Assembly: GCF_003574355.1 (NCBI RefSeq)
Contig: NZ_QWLB01000022.1
Span: 1 to 59,124 of the forward strand
DNA length: 59,124 nt
From: Meiothermus granaticius NBRC 107808
GTDB lineage: Bacteria; Deinococcota; Deinococci; Deinococcales; Thermaceae
Direction of reading: 5' to 3'
Numbering within the stretch: position 1 is the stretch's first letter; every line of letters begins with the position of its first letter. The notes under the pieces were generated by a model. That model was not told the DNA's origin. It was given only the letters and a program-made list of their open reading frames with translations, and ran no database searches. The position numbers and the translations under genes are program-made. Of this stretch, positions 7,631 to 15,407 are shown piece by piece.

Positions 7631-10600
7631 TCAGGAGACCCTCAGCCCAGCGGACTGGGCCTCCTGGAGAATCGCCCTGCAGAGGGAATTTTGGTTCAGA
7701 AAACTGGATTTGTGCTGAGGGGGTACGTGTTGGTTGGCGATTTGGGTCAGGGAGTCCACCACCTGCTGAAGCAACCCCTTCCCCGTTTGAGGGCCAGCTG
7801 CCCGGTAGTACACCCACAGCACCTCGAGCCTTGTACAGCCCATGGGGCTGTACACCTCTAGCTGCTGTAAGGCCGCCTGGGCGTGGCTCAGGGCAGCTCC
7901 GGGCTGGGCACCAGCGGGCGATTCCAGCAGGGCCTTGGCCCACAGGGTATGGGCGGCGATGCCCAGGTGGGGCCAGTCGTTCTCTTGGGCCAGGGTCAGG
8001 GCTTCCTGAAGGCTTTGCAGGGCCAGCTCTGGGGGGCTCATGCGGGCTTTGGCCAGCAGGTAGCGGCCATAGGCCAGCCCCCGGTCTCCGGCCAACAGGG
8101 CCTCGAGCCGCTCCAGCAGGGGCCCCATCGGCTCGCCCCGCCGGTGAGCCAGGAGGGCTTCTAGAATCCGGTAGGCGGCCTCGTCCCGCCGGGGCAGGTC
8201 GGGCTCGCTCAGAGCGCGGCCCAGCCAGTCCGAGGCCAGGCCCCACTCCCCCCATACCCCGTACAGCCGGGCCATCTGGTACTGGCTAAACGCCCGCGTC
8301 CAGCCCCATTCTTCCGGCACGATTTGCAGGGCGCGTTCCAGGGCTTGCTGGGCTTCAGCGTAGCGCTCGAGGTCGTAGTAGCGCAGGGCCAGGTTGTTGA
8401 GGTGGTGTACCTCGCGGCCCACCGCACCCTGCACGCCCTCGAGCAAGCGCTGGGCTTGCAACTGGGCCTCCAGGGCCGCCTCGGCGTAGCCCAGCGCGGC
8501 CAGGCAGACCGCCCGGTTGTGGTGAAAGCCCATCAGGGCGAGCCGGTTACCGGACTGCTCCAGGAGGGGCCCAGCCTCCTGGTAGAACCCCAGGGCCTCG
8601 CGGTGGCGCTCGAGCTGGTCGTAGGCCACACCCAGCCGGGAAGTACAGATGGCCGCCTGAAGCACATCACCCCGCTCCCGATGAAGCTGCCGAAGCTGCT
8701 CCAGGGCCTCAATCAGGGCGGGGGTCTTGCGCTGGACAAACAGGGCCTGGGCCAGGGCATCCAGCAAGCGAACCCGCAGTTCGGGCAGCCCGGCCTCCTC
8801 GGCCTGCTGCAAGCCCTGGCGGGCGGCCTGCTCGGCCTCGGGGCCATAGGCGTGCTCACCCAGGCGGATGGCTTCGCACAGCCAGGCTCGGGCCCGCCGG
8901 GCGGGGGTATCGGCCAGGGCCAGCATGCGCTCGACCAGGGCCGCGTGCCGCTGGCCAGTATCGAAGCGGCTCATCACCTGACTGAGGGCTTCCAGCAGAT
9001 CGAAGGTCTGCCCGGCATCGCCCGTCTGCTCAGCTAACTCGAGGGCCCGCCGGTAGAACTGGGCCGCCTCGACAAGCTGGTAAGCTGCCTCGGCCTTCCG
9101 GGCCGCCTGGATCAGAAAGGGAATGGCCCTGGGGGGCTCGCCCTCGAGCCAGTGGACGGCAATGCGGGCCGGTTCGGCCTGCTGGCTCTCCAGATACCGC
9201 GCGATCTGCTGGTGCAGATAGGTCTTGATGCTGGCCGGAATGCCCTCCAGGGTGGCCTCGTAGAGCAGGTCGTGGACGAAGGTGGAGCCGCGCAAGAGTT
9301 GGGCCGCCTCGAGTTCGGCCCAGGGCTCGAGTAGCTCCAGTGGGGTGCTCTGGAGCACGGTAGCGGCCAGCTCGGGGGAAAAGTCCGATCCGGCCACCGC
9401 CGCCGTGCGTACCAGCCGTTGGGCGCCCAGGGAAAGGCGCTGAAGGCGGGACTGGATCAGGGTGGTGATCTTGCTGGAAACCGGCAGGCGGCCCGGTTTC
9501 CGTTGGCCAAGCCCACCCGATTCCCACAGACTGCGCAAGGTCTCGAGCAGGAAAAAGGGGTTACCACCGGTATGGCGACAGAGCGCCTGGACCCAGTTCG
9601 GCCCCGCCTCCTGCAGCCCTGGCAGCTCGAGGCTCTCGAGCAAATCCTGCACCCCAGCGGCATCCAGGGAGCGCAGCTCTATCCGCACGGCTCGTCCGCT
9701 CTGAACCGCCTGATCCAGCAAGCCTTCGATTTGGCTGGGCAGTTCCCCTATCCGATAGGCCAGCAGGAGGCGCAAGGGGCTCCCGGGCTTCCAGTACGAG
9801 CTGAAGGCAAAATGCAGCACCTCGAGGCTGGCCCGATCGGCATACTGCAGGTCGTCCAGGCCAACCAGCCGCAGGCCTTGGGCCACCGCCAGGTTCACCA
9901 ACTCGACATTGGCCTGAAGAAACCGCAGCTTCTCGGCCTCCAAGCCGATGGGGGGCGGGGGTGGGGCCAGCGCAGGCACCAAGCGGGCCAGTTCCTGGCG
10001 CACCCAGTCCGGCAGGATCAAGCCTGGAAACTGCCCCAGCAGCTGATGGCATATGCGGCTATAGGTGCTGTAGGCAACCTCCGCATCCCCCGGACGGCCC
10101 TCGAAAAAAATAGCCTGGCCCTGTCCCCTCAAAAAATCCTGGGCCAGACGGCTTTTACCCACCCCTGGCGGGCCGCTCAAAATGAGGGCCTGACCCTGGG
10201 CAAAGGCCGCCTCCATCTGCGCCCACTCGGCCTCCCGTCCCAAGAGCCGGGGAGGGCGCAGCACCGAGAGGGGGATTTCCGGGCGAGGCACGGGGCCGTG
10301 GGGGGTGATGGGCTCGCCCAGCTCGATCAAGTGGAGCAGCGCGCGGGTCTCGGATAGGGGCTCTACCCCCATCTCCCGCAAGAGCCTCTCCCGACAACGC
10401 TCAAAGGCCGCTATGGCCGCGCTGCGGTCGCCCAGCAAGTACCATAAGCGCATCACCCGGCGGTGGGCGGTTTCGGAGAGCGCATCAGATTCCAGCAGGC
10501 GTTCGGCGTAGCTCAGGGCCTCGCGGTACTGCCCGGCCTGCTCGAGCCCATCCGCCAGGGCCGAGAGCGACTCGCGCCGCAGGTCGGCCAGACGTTCGCG

Positions 10601-11044
10601 CCGGATCAAGAGCCAGTCGTCGAAGTCGGGGCAGTCGTCGTAGTCCAACCCCTCCAGAAGCTGGCCCTCTTGCCCCACCACCTCGGCATGGCGGCCCGCG
10701 AAGTGGGCCACCTCGAGGGCGGCCAGATCCACCTCCAGCCCCTGCAGCTCCAGCACATCTCCTCCCCGCACCAGCTCGGCCCCCACAGCCTGCCTGAGCC
10801 TGCGCAGGGCCTGGGCCAGGTTGTTGCGGGCGGTGGCCTCGGAGGACTCGGGCCAAAGCAAGCCCGCCAGCCTGGAGCGGGGGGTGGGGCCTTCCAGGGT
10901 CAGATAGGCCAGGACCCCGGCGGTTTTACGTTCCAGGGGACGCAGTTGGCGGGCATGAACCCGCAAGGCCGGGACCCCCAACAGCTCGAGACGGCCTCGG
11001 AGTATGGGAACCTCGAGGCTTCCGGCCCGATTGGGGTCTGACAC
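7631..11044 (-). CDS. SARP/BTAD-AAA-TPR transcriptional activator
   Basis: 1137 residues, GTG start. Residues about 10-100 form an OmpR-like winged helix (LERKTAGVLAYLTLEG, RSRLAGLLWPESSEATARNN). Residues about 105-245 are the BTAD helical domain (YREALSYAERLLESDALSET). An STAND/AAA ATPase follows, with Walker A GPPGVGKS near 291-298 and Walker B LVGLDDLQYAD. The C-terminal half is TPR-like helices. This is the large AfsR-like type of SARP, normally an activator that binds 11-bp direct repeats near the -35 region. Exactly such repeats precede the three secreted-protein genes downstream, so these are the likely targets. No SD is seen; a TACAAT box 6 nt before GTG suggests a leaderless mRNA. 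Confidence 0.9.
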   Translation of the reverse strand: MSDPNRAGSLEVPILRGRLELLGVPALRVHARQLRPLERKTAGVLAYLTLEGPTPRSRLAGLLWPESSEATARNNLAQALRRLRQAVGAELVRGGDVLELQGLEVDLAALEVAHFAGRHAEVVGQEGQLLEGLDYDDCPDFDDWLLIRRERLADLRRESLSALADGLEQAGQYREALSYAERLLESDALSETAHRRVMRLWYLLGDRSAAIAAFERCRERLLREMGVEPLSETRALLHLIELGEPITPHGPVPRPEIPLSVLRPPRLLGREAEWAQMEAAFAQGQALILSGPPGVGKSRLAQDFLRGQGQAIFFEGRPGDAEVAYSTYSRICHQLLGQFPGLILPDWVRQELARLVPALAPPPPPIGLEAEKLRFLQANVELVNLAVAQGLRLVGLDDLQYADRASLEVLHFAFSSYWKPGSPLRLLLAYRIGELPSQIEGLLDQAVQSGRAVRIELRSLDAAGVQDLLESLELPGLQEAGPNWVQALCRHTGGNPFFLLETLRSLWESGGLGQRKPGRLPVSSKITTLIQSRLQRLSLGAQRLVRTAAVAGSDFSPELAATVLQSTPLELLEPWAELEAAQLLRGSTFVHDLLYEATLEGIPASIKTYLHQQIARYLESQQAEPARIAVHWLEGEPPRAIPFLIQAARKAEAAYQLVEAAQFYRRALELAEQTGDAGQTFDLLEALSQVMSRFDTGQRHAALVERMLALADTPARRARAWLCEAIRLGEHAYGPEAEQAARQGLQQAEEAGLPELRVRLLDALAQALFVQRKTPALIEALEQLRQLHRERGDVLQAAICTSRLGVAYDQLERHREALGFYQEAGPLLEQSGNRLALMGFHHNRAVCLAALGYAEAALEAQLQAQRLLEGVQGAVGREVHHLNNLALRYYDLERYAEAQQALERALQIVPEEWGWTRAFSQYQMARLYGVWGEWGLASDWLGRALSEPDLPRRDEAAYRILEALLAHRRGEPMGPLLERLEALLAGDRGLAYGRYLLAKARMSPPELALQSLQEALTLAQENDWPHLGIAAHTLWAKALLESPAGAQPGAALSHAQAALQQLEVYSPMGCTRLEVLWVYYRAAGPQTGKGLLQQVVDSLTQIANQHVPPQHKSSFLNQNSLCRAILQEAQSAGLRVS

Positions 11045-11050
11045 ACATAC

Positions 11051-11056
11051 ATTGTA
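11051..11056 (-). promoter_or_regulatory. -10 box for leaderless SARP mRNA
   Basis: TACAAT on the minus strand, 6 nt before the GTG start, with no Shine-Dalgarno sequence between them. The -35 is poor. Confidence 0.5.
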
Positions 11057-11178
11057 AAAAATGCACCCGAGCCCAAGTGTTGGTTATGCACAAGAACAAA
11101 GGGGCTCGGCAATGCAGCTTACTTTCCCCGCCCTCAAGAAGGTGCTAAGCTTATAGGGCTAAGTTCTCCCTTAAACGG

Positions 11179-11206
11179 GGGTGGGTGGAAACCCACCCTC
11201 TTTTTC
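11179..11206 (+). terminator. Intrinsic terminator/attenuator in the rimP-nusA leader
   Basis: GGGTGGGT-GGAA-ACCCACCC hairpin with a stable tetraloop-like loop followed by TCTTTTTC. It lies only about 15 nt before the rimP SD, so it sits inside the leader of the rimP-nusA-infB operon rather than after a convergent gene. In several bacteria this operon is autoregulated by NusA at leader terminators. Confidence 0.65.
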
Positions 11207-11232
11207 TCGGGAAAAGCACAAAGGAGGTGAGG

Positions 11233-11676
11233 GTGGAACTGGACACGATCGCAGCGGAGGTACTATCCCCGCTCGGCTATGTGGTGCTAGAGGCTTCAAT
11301 CAGGTCCTCGGGGCGACAGCCGCGGGTGTTGGTGCGCATTGAACGGGCCGATGAGGCACCGGTCACGGTGGCGGACCTCCAGCGGGCCAGCTACGCCCTA
11401 GGACACGAGCTCGAGCGCCTCGATCCCATCGCCGGTCGCTACCTGCTCGAGCTCGAATCTCCGGGTGCAGAGCGCCCCTTGCTTACCGCCCGCCATTTTG
11501 AGCGCTTCCTTGGGCTCAAGGCGAAGGTGAGAAGCCCGGAGGGTAACTTCACCGGCCGCATCCAAGGGGTTCACGAGGGCCGGGTGACCTTCCGGCTGGA
11601 TACCGAGGAGGAACGCACGCTGGAGCTGGGCCGCTTCAAAGCCAACCTGGCCGAGTGGCCGCAGACCCCCCGGTAA
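11233..11676 (+). CDS. rimP: Ribosome maturation factor RimP
   Basis: 147 residues from the GTG at 11233, chosen because AAAGGAGGTGAGG lies just before it; the longer upstream reading would run through the terminator hairpin. RimP assists 30S subunit assembly in the cytoplasm. Family features: N-terminal alpha/beta domain (YVVLEASIRSSGRQPRVLVRI), the conserved LERLDPIAGRYLLELESPG segment and a C-terminal Sm-like fold (FERFLGLKAKVRSP...). It is first in the rimP-nusA-ylxR-infB operon, the usual bacterial order. Confidence 0.93.
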   Translation: MELDTIAAEVLSPLGYVVLEASIRSSGRQPRVLVRIERADEAPVTVADLQRASYALGHELERLDPIAGRYLLELESPGAERPLLTARHFERFLGLKAKVRSPEGNFTGRIQGVHEGRVTFRLDTEEERTLELGRFKANLAEWPQTPR

Positions 11677-11736
11677 GCAAACCCTAGGGCGCCACGTCGG
11701 CGGCTGCACCCCGGCATTCACAACAAAGGAGGAGTG

Positions 11737-12915
11737 GTGAACAAAGATTTCGTAGACGCACTGCAACAGGTGGCCATCGAGCGCGGAGTGAGCGCTGAGG
11801 AGTTGATCTCCAACTTTGAAGAAGCCTTGAGGCTCTCCTATCTGCGGCAGAAGGGCTTCCGCCAAAAAGAAGTGGAGGAGGAGAACAAAGGCCCCTTGAT
11901 CGAGGTCCACCTAGACCCGCAAGAGGGCGTGTTGGAGGTGCTCGAGATCAAAAAGGTGGTCGAGGCGGTCCAAGACCCCGACAAAGAGATCGCCCTGGAG
12001 ATCGCGCAAAAATACGACCCCGATGTGGCCGTCGGGGAGGAGATGGAGTTCCCCGTAGACCCCGAGGAGTTCAGCCGCATCGCGGTGCAAATTGCCAAAC
12101 AGGTGCTGACCCAGCGGCTCAAGGAGGCCGAGCGTACCCGCGTCCACAACGAGTACAAGGACAAGGAGGGCGAGGTGGTGACCGGCAGCGTGGCCCGGGT
12201 GGACAATCGGGGCAACGTCTACGTTGAACTGGGGCGCGGTGAGGCCTTGATGCCTCAAAAGGAGCAGATTCCCACCGAACGCTACCACCCCGGCCAACGG
12301 GTCAAGGTGTACCTCAAGCAGGTCCAGCGCAGCTCTAAAGGCCCCAGCCTGGTGGTCAGTCGCGCGGCGGAGGAGCTGCTTCGCTACCTCTTGCGCCAGG
12401 AAGTCCCCGAGATTGCCGAGGGAATCGTCGAGGTCAAGGCCGTAGCCCGGGAGCCGGGCAGCCGCAGCAAGGTCGCGGTGATGAGCCACAACCCCAACGT
12501 AGATCCCATCGGGGCCTGTATTGGGCACAAGGGGCAGCGCATCCAGGCAGTGAGCGCCGAGCTGGGCCGGGAGCGGGTAGACATCATCCAGTGGAGCCCT
12601 AACCCCAAGGAGTTCATCCGAAATGCCCTCTCCCCCGCCACCGTTGGGGAGATCACCCTCGAGACCCCCGAAGGCGGCAAAAATCGGGCTCAGGTGGTGG
12701 TCAATAAGGATCAGCACTCCCTGGCCATCGGTAAAGCCGGGCAGAACGTGCGGCTGGCCAGCCGCCTAACCGGCTACGAGATTGACTTCGAGGAGGCCGA
12801 GGAGATCACCGACCTGGACGCGGCCATGCTTCGGGCCGCTGAGCGCGAGGAGGGTGCGCGGGCCTCGGAAGAGACCAGGAGCCGCTTCGAGAGCCTATTT
12901 AAAGATGGCGAGTAG
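11737..12915 (+). CDS. nusA: Transcription termination/antitermination protein NusA
   Basis: 392 residues. Two adjacent GTG codons (11734 and 11737) follow AAAGGAGGA; the second has better spacing and gives the usual MNKDF start. Domains in order: N-terminal RNA polymerase-binding domain (about 1-125), S1 domain (about 130-200, GEVVTGSVARVDNRGNVYVE), KH1 (SKVAVMSHNPNVDPIGACIG) and KH2 (AIGKAGQNVRLASRLTGYEI). It lacks the C-terminal acidic repeats of proteobacterial NusA, as expected outside that group. It modulates RNA polymerase pausing and termination and may control its own operon through the leader terminator. Confidence 0.97.
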   Translation: MNKDFVDALQQVAIERGVSAEELISNFEEALRLSYLRQKGFRQKEVEEENKGPLIEVHLDPQEGVLEVLEIKKVVEAVQDPDKEIALEIAQKYDPDVAVGEEMEFPVDPEEFSRIAVQIAKQVLTQRLKEAERTRVHNEYKDKEGEVVTGSVARVDNRGNVYVELGRGEALMPQKEQIPTERYHPGQRVKVYLKQVQRSSKGPSLVVSRAAEELLRYLLRQEVPEIAEGIVEVKAVAREPGSRSKVAVMSHNPNVDPIGACIGHKGQRIQAVSAELGRERVDIIQWSPNPKEFIRNALSPATVGEITLETPEGGKNRAQVVVNKDQHSLAIGKAGQNVRLASRLTGYEIDFEEAEEITDLDAAMLRAAEREEGARASEETRSRFESLFKDGE

Positions 12916-12974
12916 TCGTGGTGCAGGCAAGCCCGCTCAAAATCCGGGGCCTGCACCCTGCAACCGGAGCCCCT

Positions 12975-13271
12975 ATGCCAACCGCTAAGCACATCCCCAT
13001 CCGCCAATGTGTGGCTTGCCGGGCACGCAGGCCCAAGGCCGAGCTGTTGCGGATCGTGTTGGGTCAGGACGGGCCTCAAATTGACCCCACAGGCCGTAAA
13101 CCCGGTCGTGGGGCCTATGTCTGCCCGGATAAACCCGAATGCTGGAACGAGAAAAAATTGCGCCGCTTTGCCGGGGCCAAGGCGCCTGAGCTAGCCCAGG
13201 CCCTACAGGTTCTTTTAGCTCATCTCCCTCAGCCGGGCCAGTCGCAATCATCCAAGTCCTCCCATACCTAA
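12975..13271 (+). CDS. ylxR: YlxR-family (DUF448) RNA-binding protein
   Basis: 98 residues from the ATG at 12975 with a GGAG upstream. An earlier in-frame GTG at 12918 would add an unconserved leader. Signature segments are RQCVACRARRPKAELLRIV and GRGAYVCPDKPECWNEKKL, i.e. the DUF448 fold with its conserved CxxC-type cysteines and the GRGAY motif. YlxR proteins are small nucleic-acid-binding proteins almost always encoded between nusA and infB, as here. The C-terminus is a low-complexity tail (PGQSQSSKSSHT). Confidence 0.88.
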   Translation: MPTAKHIPIRQCVACRARRPKAELLRIVLGQDGPQIDPTGRKPGRGAYVCPDKPECWNEKKLRRFAGAKAPELAQALQVLLAHLPQPGQSQSSKSSHT

Positions 13272-13301
13272 GCCCAGCATGGAGCCATTCAGGAGGTAGC
13301 C

Positions 13302-15020
13302 ATGGCGAAAATCCGAATCTACCAGCTCGCCAAAGAGCTGGGTATGCACAACGACGAGCTGCTCAAACTCCTCGACGAGATGGGGGTGGCCTACAAGTCG
13401 CACGCCTCAACCCTCGAGGACTCCACCGCCGAGACAGTCAAGGAACTCATCGGCGAGCAACGGGTAGCCGAAGCCGCAAGGCGGGCCGAAGAGGCCCGAA
13501 AAGCCATCCCCCACCGCCCCCCGGTGGTGGTGATCATGGGCCATGTAGACCACGGCAAGACCAGCCTGCTGGACTACCTGCGCAAAAGCCGCATCGCGGA
13601 GAAGGAGGCCGGCGGAATCACCCAGCACGTGGGGGCTTTTGAGGTCAAAACCCCCGGCGGTACGGTGGTGTTCATCGATACCCCAGGGCACGAGGCCTTC
13701 ACCACCATTCGCGCACGCGGAGCCAAGGTCGCCGACATCGCGGTGATCGTGATCGCGGCCAGCGAAGGGGTGATGCCCCAGACCAAAGAGGCCATCGCTC
13801 ACGCCCAGGCCGCTGGGGCCAAGATCATCTTTGCGGCCAACAAAATAGACCTGCCCAACGCCGATATCAACAAGGTCTATACCGATCTGATGCAGCTGGG
13901 CATCGTTCCGGTGGCCTATGGCGGAGACTACGAGGTCATCCCCATCTCAGCCCGGACGGGGCAAGGGATAGATAGCCTTCTGGAGACCATTCTGCTCACC
14001 GCGGAGCTCGAGGACCTCCGGGCCGACCCCAAGGCCGAGGCCCAGGGGGTGATCCTCGAGGCGCGGGTGGATAAACAGGCCGGGGTGCTGGCCAGCCTGC
14101 TGGTTCAGCAGGGTACCCTGCACGTGGGCGACTACGTGGTGGCCGGGGAACACTGGGGCAAGCTCAAGGCCATGTCGGACTCCGAGGGCACCCGCCGCAG
14201 CGAGGCCGGGCCGGGAAGCGCGGTGCAGGTACTGGGGTTCTCTGAGCTGCCGGTGGCCGGGGACACCTTTAACTGGGTTCCCGACCAGATCGCAGCCAAG
14301 GAGATCACCGAGGAGCGCATCGCCGAGCGCAAAAGCCTGGAAACCCGCCCCAACGATGGAGGCCGGGCCCGCAACCTGGCCGATCTGATGCGGGGGATGC
14401 AGGAGGCCGAGCGCAAGGAGATCAACCTGGTGCTGCGCACCGATACCCAAGGCTCCTTGGAGGCCATCCAGAACATCCTGGAGCGCGAATCCACCGACGA
14501 GGTGAAGATCAACCTGTTGCTGGCCGCCGTAGGGGCTCCCTCGGAGTCCGATGTGTTGCTGGCCTCCACCGCCAATGGGGCCATTCTGGCCTTCAGCGTC
14601 AACCCCTCGGGCTCGGTCAAGAAGCTGGCCGAGCAGAAAGGGGTTCCGCTCCAGAGCTTCCGCATCATCTACGAGCTGATCGATGAGATTCGCAAGATGG
14701 TCAAAGGGCAGAAGGAGCCGGTGTTCAGGGAGGAAATCCTGGGCAGTGCCGAGGTACGGGCGGTGTTCAAGCTCTCCCGGGGCACCATCGCGGGGTGCAT
14801 GGTGACCAGCGGAAAGATTGCCCGCAATGCCGAGATCCGGGTGATGCGCAAAGGCAAGGAAATCTGGCGGGGCGGGATCGCCGGGCTCAAGCGGGTCAAA
14901 GACGACGTGCGGGAGGTGGCTCAGGGTGTGGAGTGCGGCATCCTGCTGGATGGCTTTGCCGAGTTCCAGGAGGGGGATGTGCTCGAGGCCACCCAACAGG
15001 TCGAGGTGGCTACCGATTAG
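13302..15020 (+). CDS. infB: Translation initiation factor IF-2
   Basis: 572 residues with AGGAGGTAGCC before the ATG. The GTPase brings initiator tRNA to the 30S subunit and promotes 50S joining. Visible motifs: G1 GHVDHGKT, G3 DTPGHEAF, G4 NKID, and an N-terminal winged-helix-like IF2_N domain ([14 protein letters not shown]). It lacks the long N-terminal extension of enterobacterial IF2 and matches the roughly 571-residue length known for Thermus. Last member of the rimP-nusA-ylxR-infB cluster; the small secreted protein gene starts 17 nt later. Confidence 0.98.
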   Translation: MAKIRIYQLAKELGMHNDELLKLLDEMGVAYKSHASTLEDSTAETVKELIGEQRVAEAARRAEEARKAIPHRPPVVVIMGHVDHGKTSLLDYLRKSRIAEKEAGGITQHVGAFEVKTPGGTVVFIDTPGHEAFTTIRARGAKVADIAVIVIAASEGVMPQTKEAIAHAQAAGAKIIFAANKIDLPNADINKVYTDLMQLGIVPVAYGGDYEVIPISARTGQGIDSLLETILLTAELEDLRADPKAEAQGVILEARVDKQAGVLASLLVQQGTLHVGDYVVAGEHWGKLKAMSDSEGTRRSEAGPGSAVQVLGFSELPVAGDTFNWVPDQIAAKEITEERIAERKSLETRPNDGGRARNLADLMRGMQEAERKEINLVLRTDTQGSLEAIQNILERESTDEVKINLLLAAVGAPSESDVLLASTANGAILAFSVNPSGSVKKLAEQKGVPLQSFRIIYELIDEIRKMVKGQKEPVFREEILGSAEVRAVFKLSRGTIAGCMVTSGKIARNAEIRVMRKGKEIWRGGIAGLKRVKDDVREVAQGVECGILLDGFAEFQEGDVLEATQQVEVATD

Positions 15021-15037
15021 CCTCTGGACGAGGGCCG

Positions 15038-15346
15038 ATGCTTAGCCGCTGGCTTGGACTCCTTGCCCTGGGACTCTGGTCCTTGGGGCCGGGGTTGTTC
15101 TGGTCGCCTTCGGCCAAGAGCCTGGGTCACGGCGCTGGGTGGTCGGCGGTGCCCCTGCCTGGACAAATCGTCGAGGCCAAGAGCAAGCTGGTCAGCGGTG
15201 GGGAGGGCCTGCCGGCGCTGGCCTTCAACCCACAGGTGCGGGCTCGAGGGCTCCCGCGCTGGGACGCCCCGGCGCCCTACACTGCCCCGTACCCGCGCCA
15301 ACGGCTGTACCTCGTCTACGCTCGCCTGCAAACCGACGGGGGTTAG
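15038..15346 (+). CDS. Small secreted hypothetical protein (102 aa)
   Basis: 102 residues from the ATG at 15038, which has a modest GAGG upstream. It begins with a Sec-type signal (MLSRWLGLLALGLWSLGPGL) and has a short mature region rich in Gly, Pro, Ala and Tyr, ending at YARLQTDGG. No family is recognised. The gene fills the gap between infB and secDF in the same direction and may be transcribed with both. Codon use is like its neighbours. I cannot tell whether the product is exported or a membrane-anchored protein. Confidence 0.55.
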   Translation: MLSRWLGLLALGLWSLGPGLFWSPSAKSLGHGAGWSAVPLPGQIVEAKSKLVSGGEGLPALAFNPQVRARGLPRWDAPAPYTAPYPRQRLYLVYARLQTDGG

Positions 15347-15407
15347 GGCTGGGCTCGAGCCCCCAAACCTCCAACCCTAAGCTTCTGACCTTCAACGAGA
15401 GGTATCC

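Noticed and set aside
7831-10357. Long plus-strand frames opposite the SARP gene
   Set aside because: These are shadows of a GC-rich gene with strong third-position bias; they have no SD, motif or sensible composition.
13947-14996. 349-codon minus-strand frame opposite infB
   Set aside because: Antisense shadow of a highly conserved gene.
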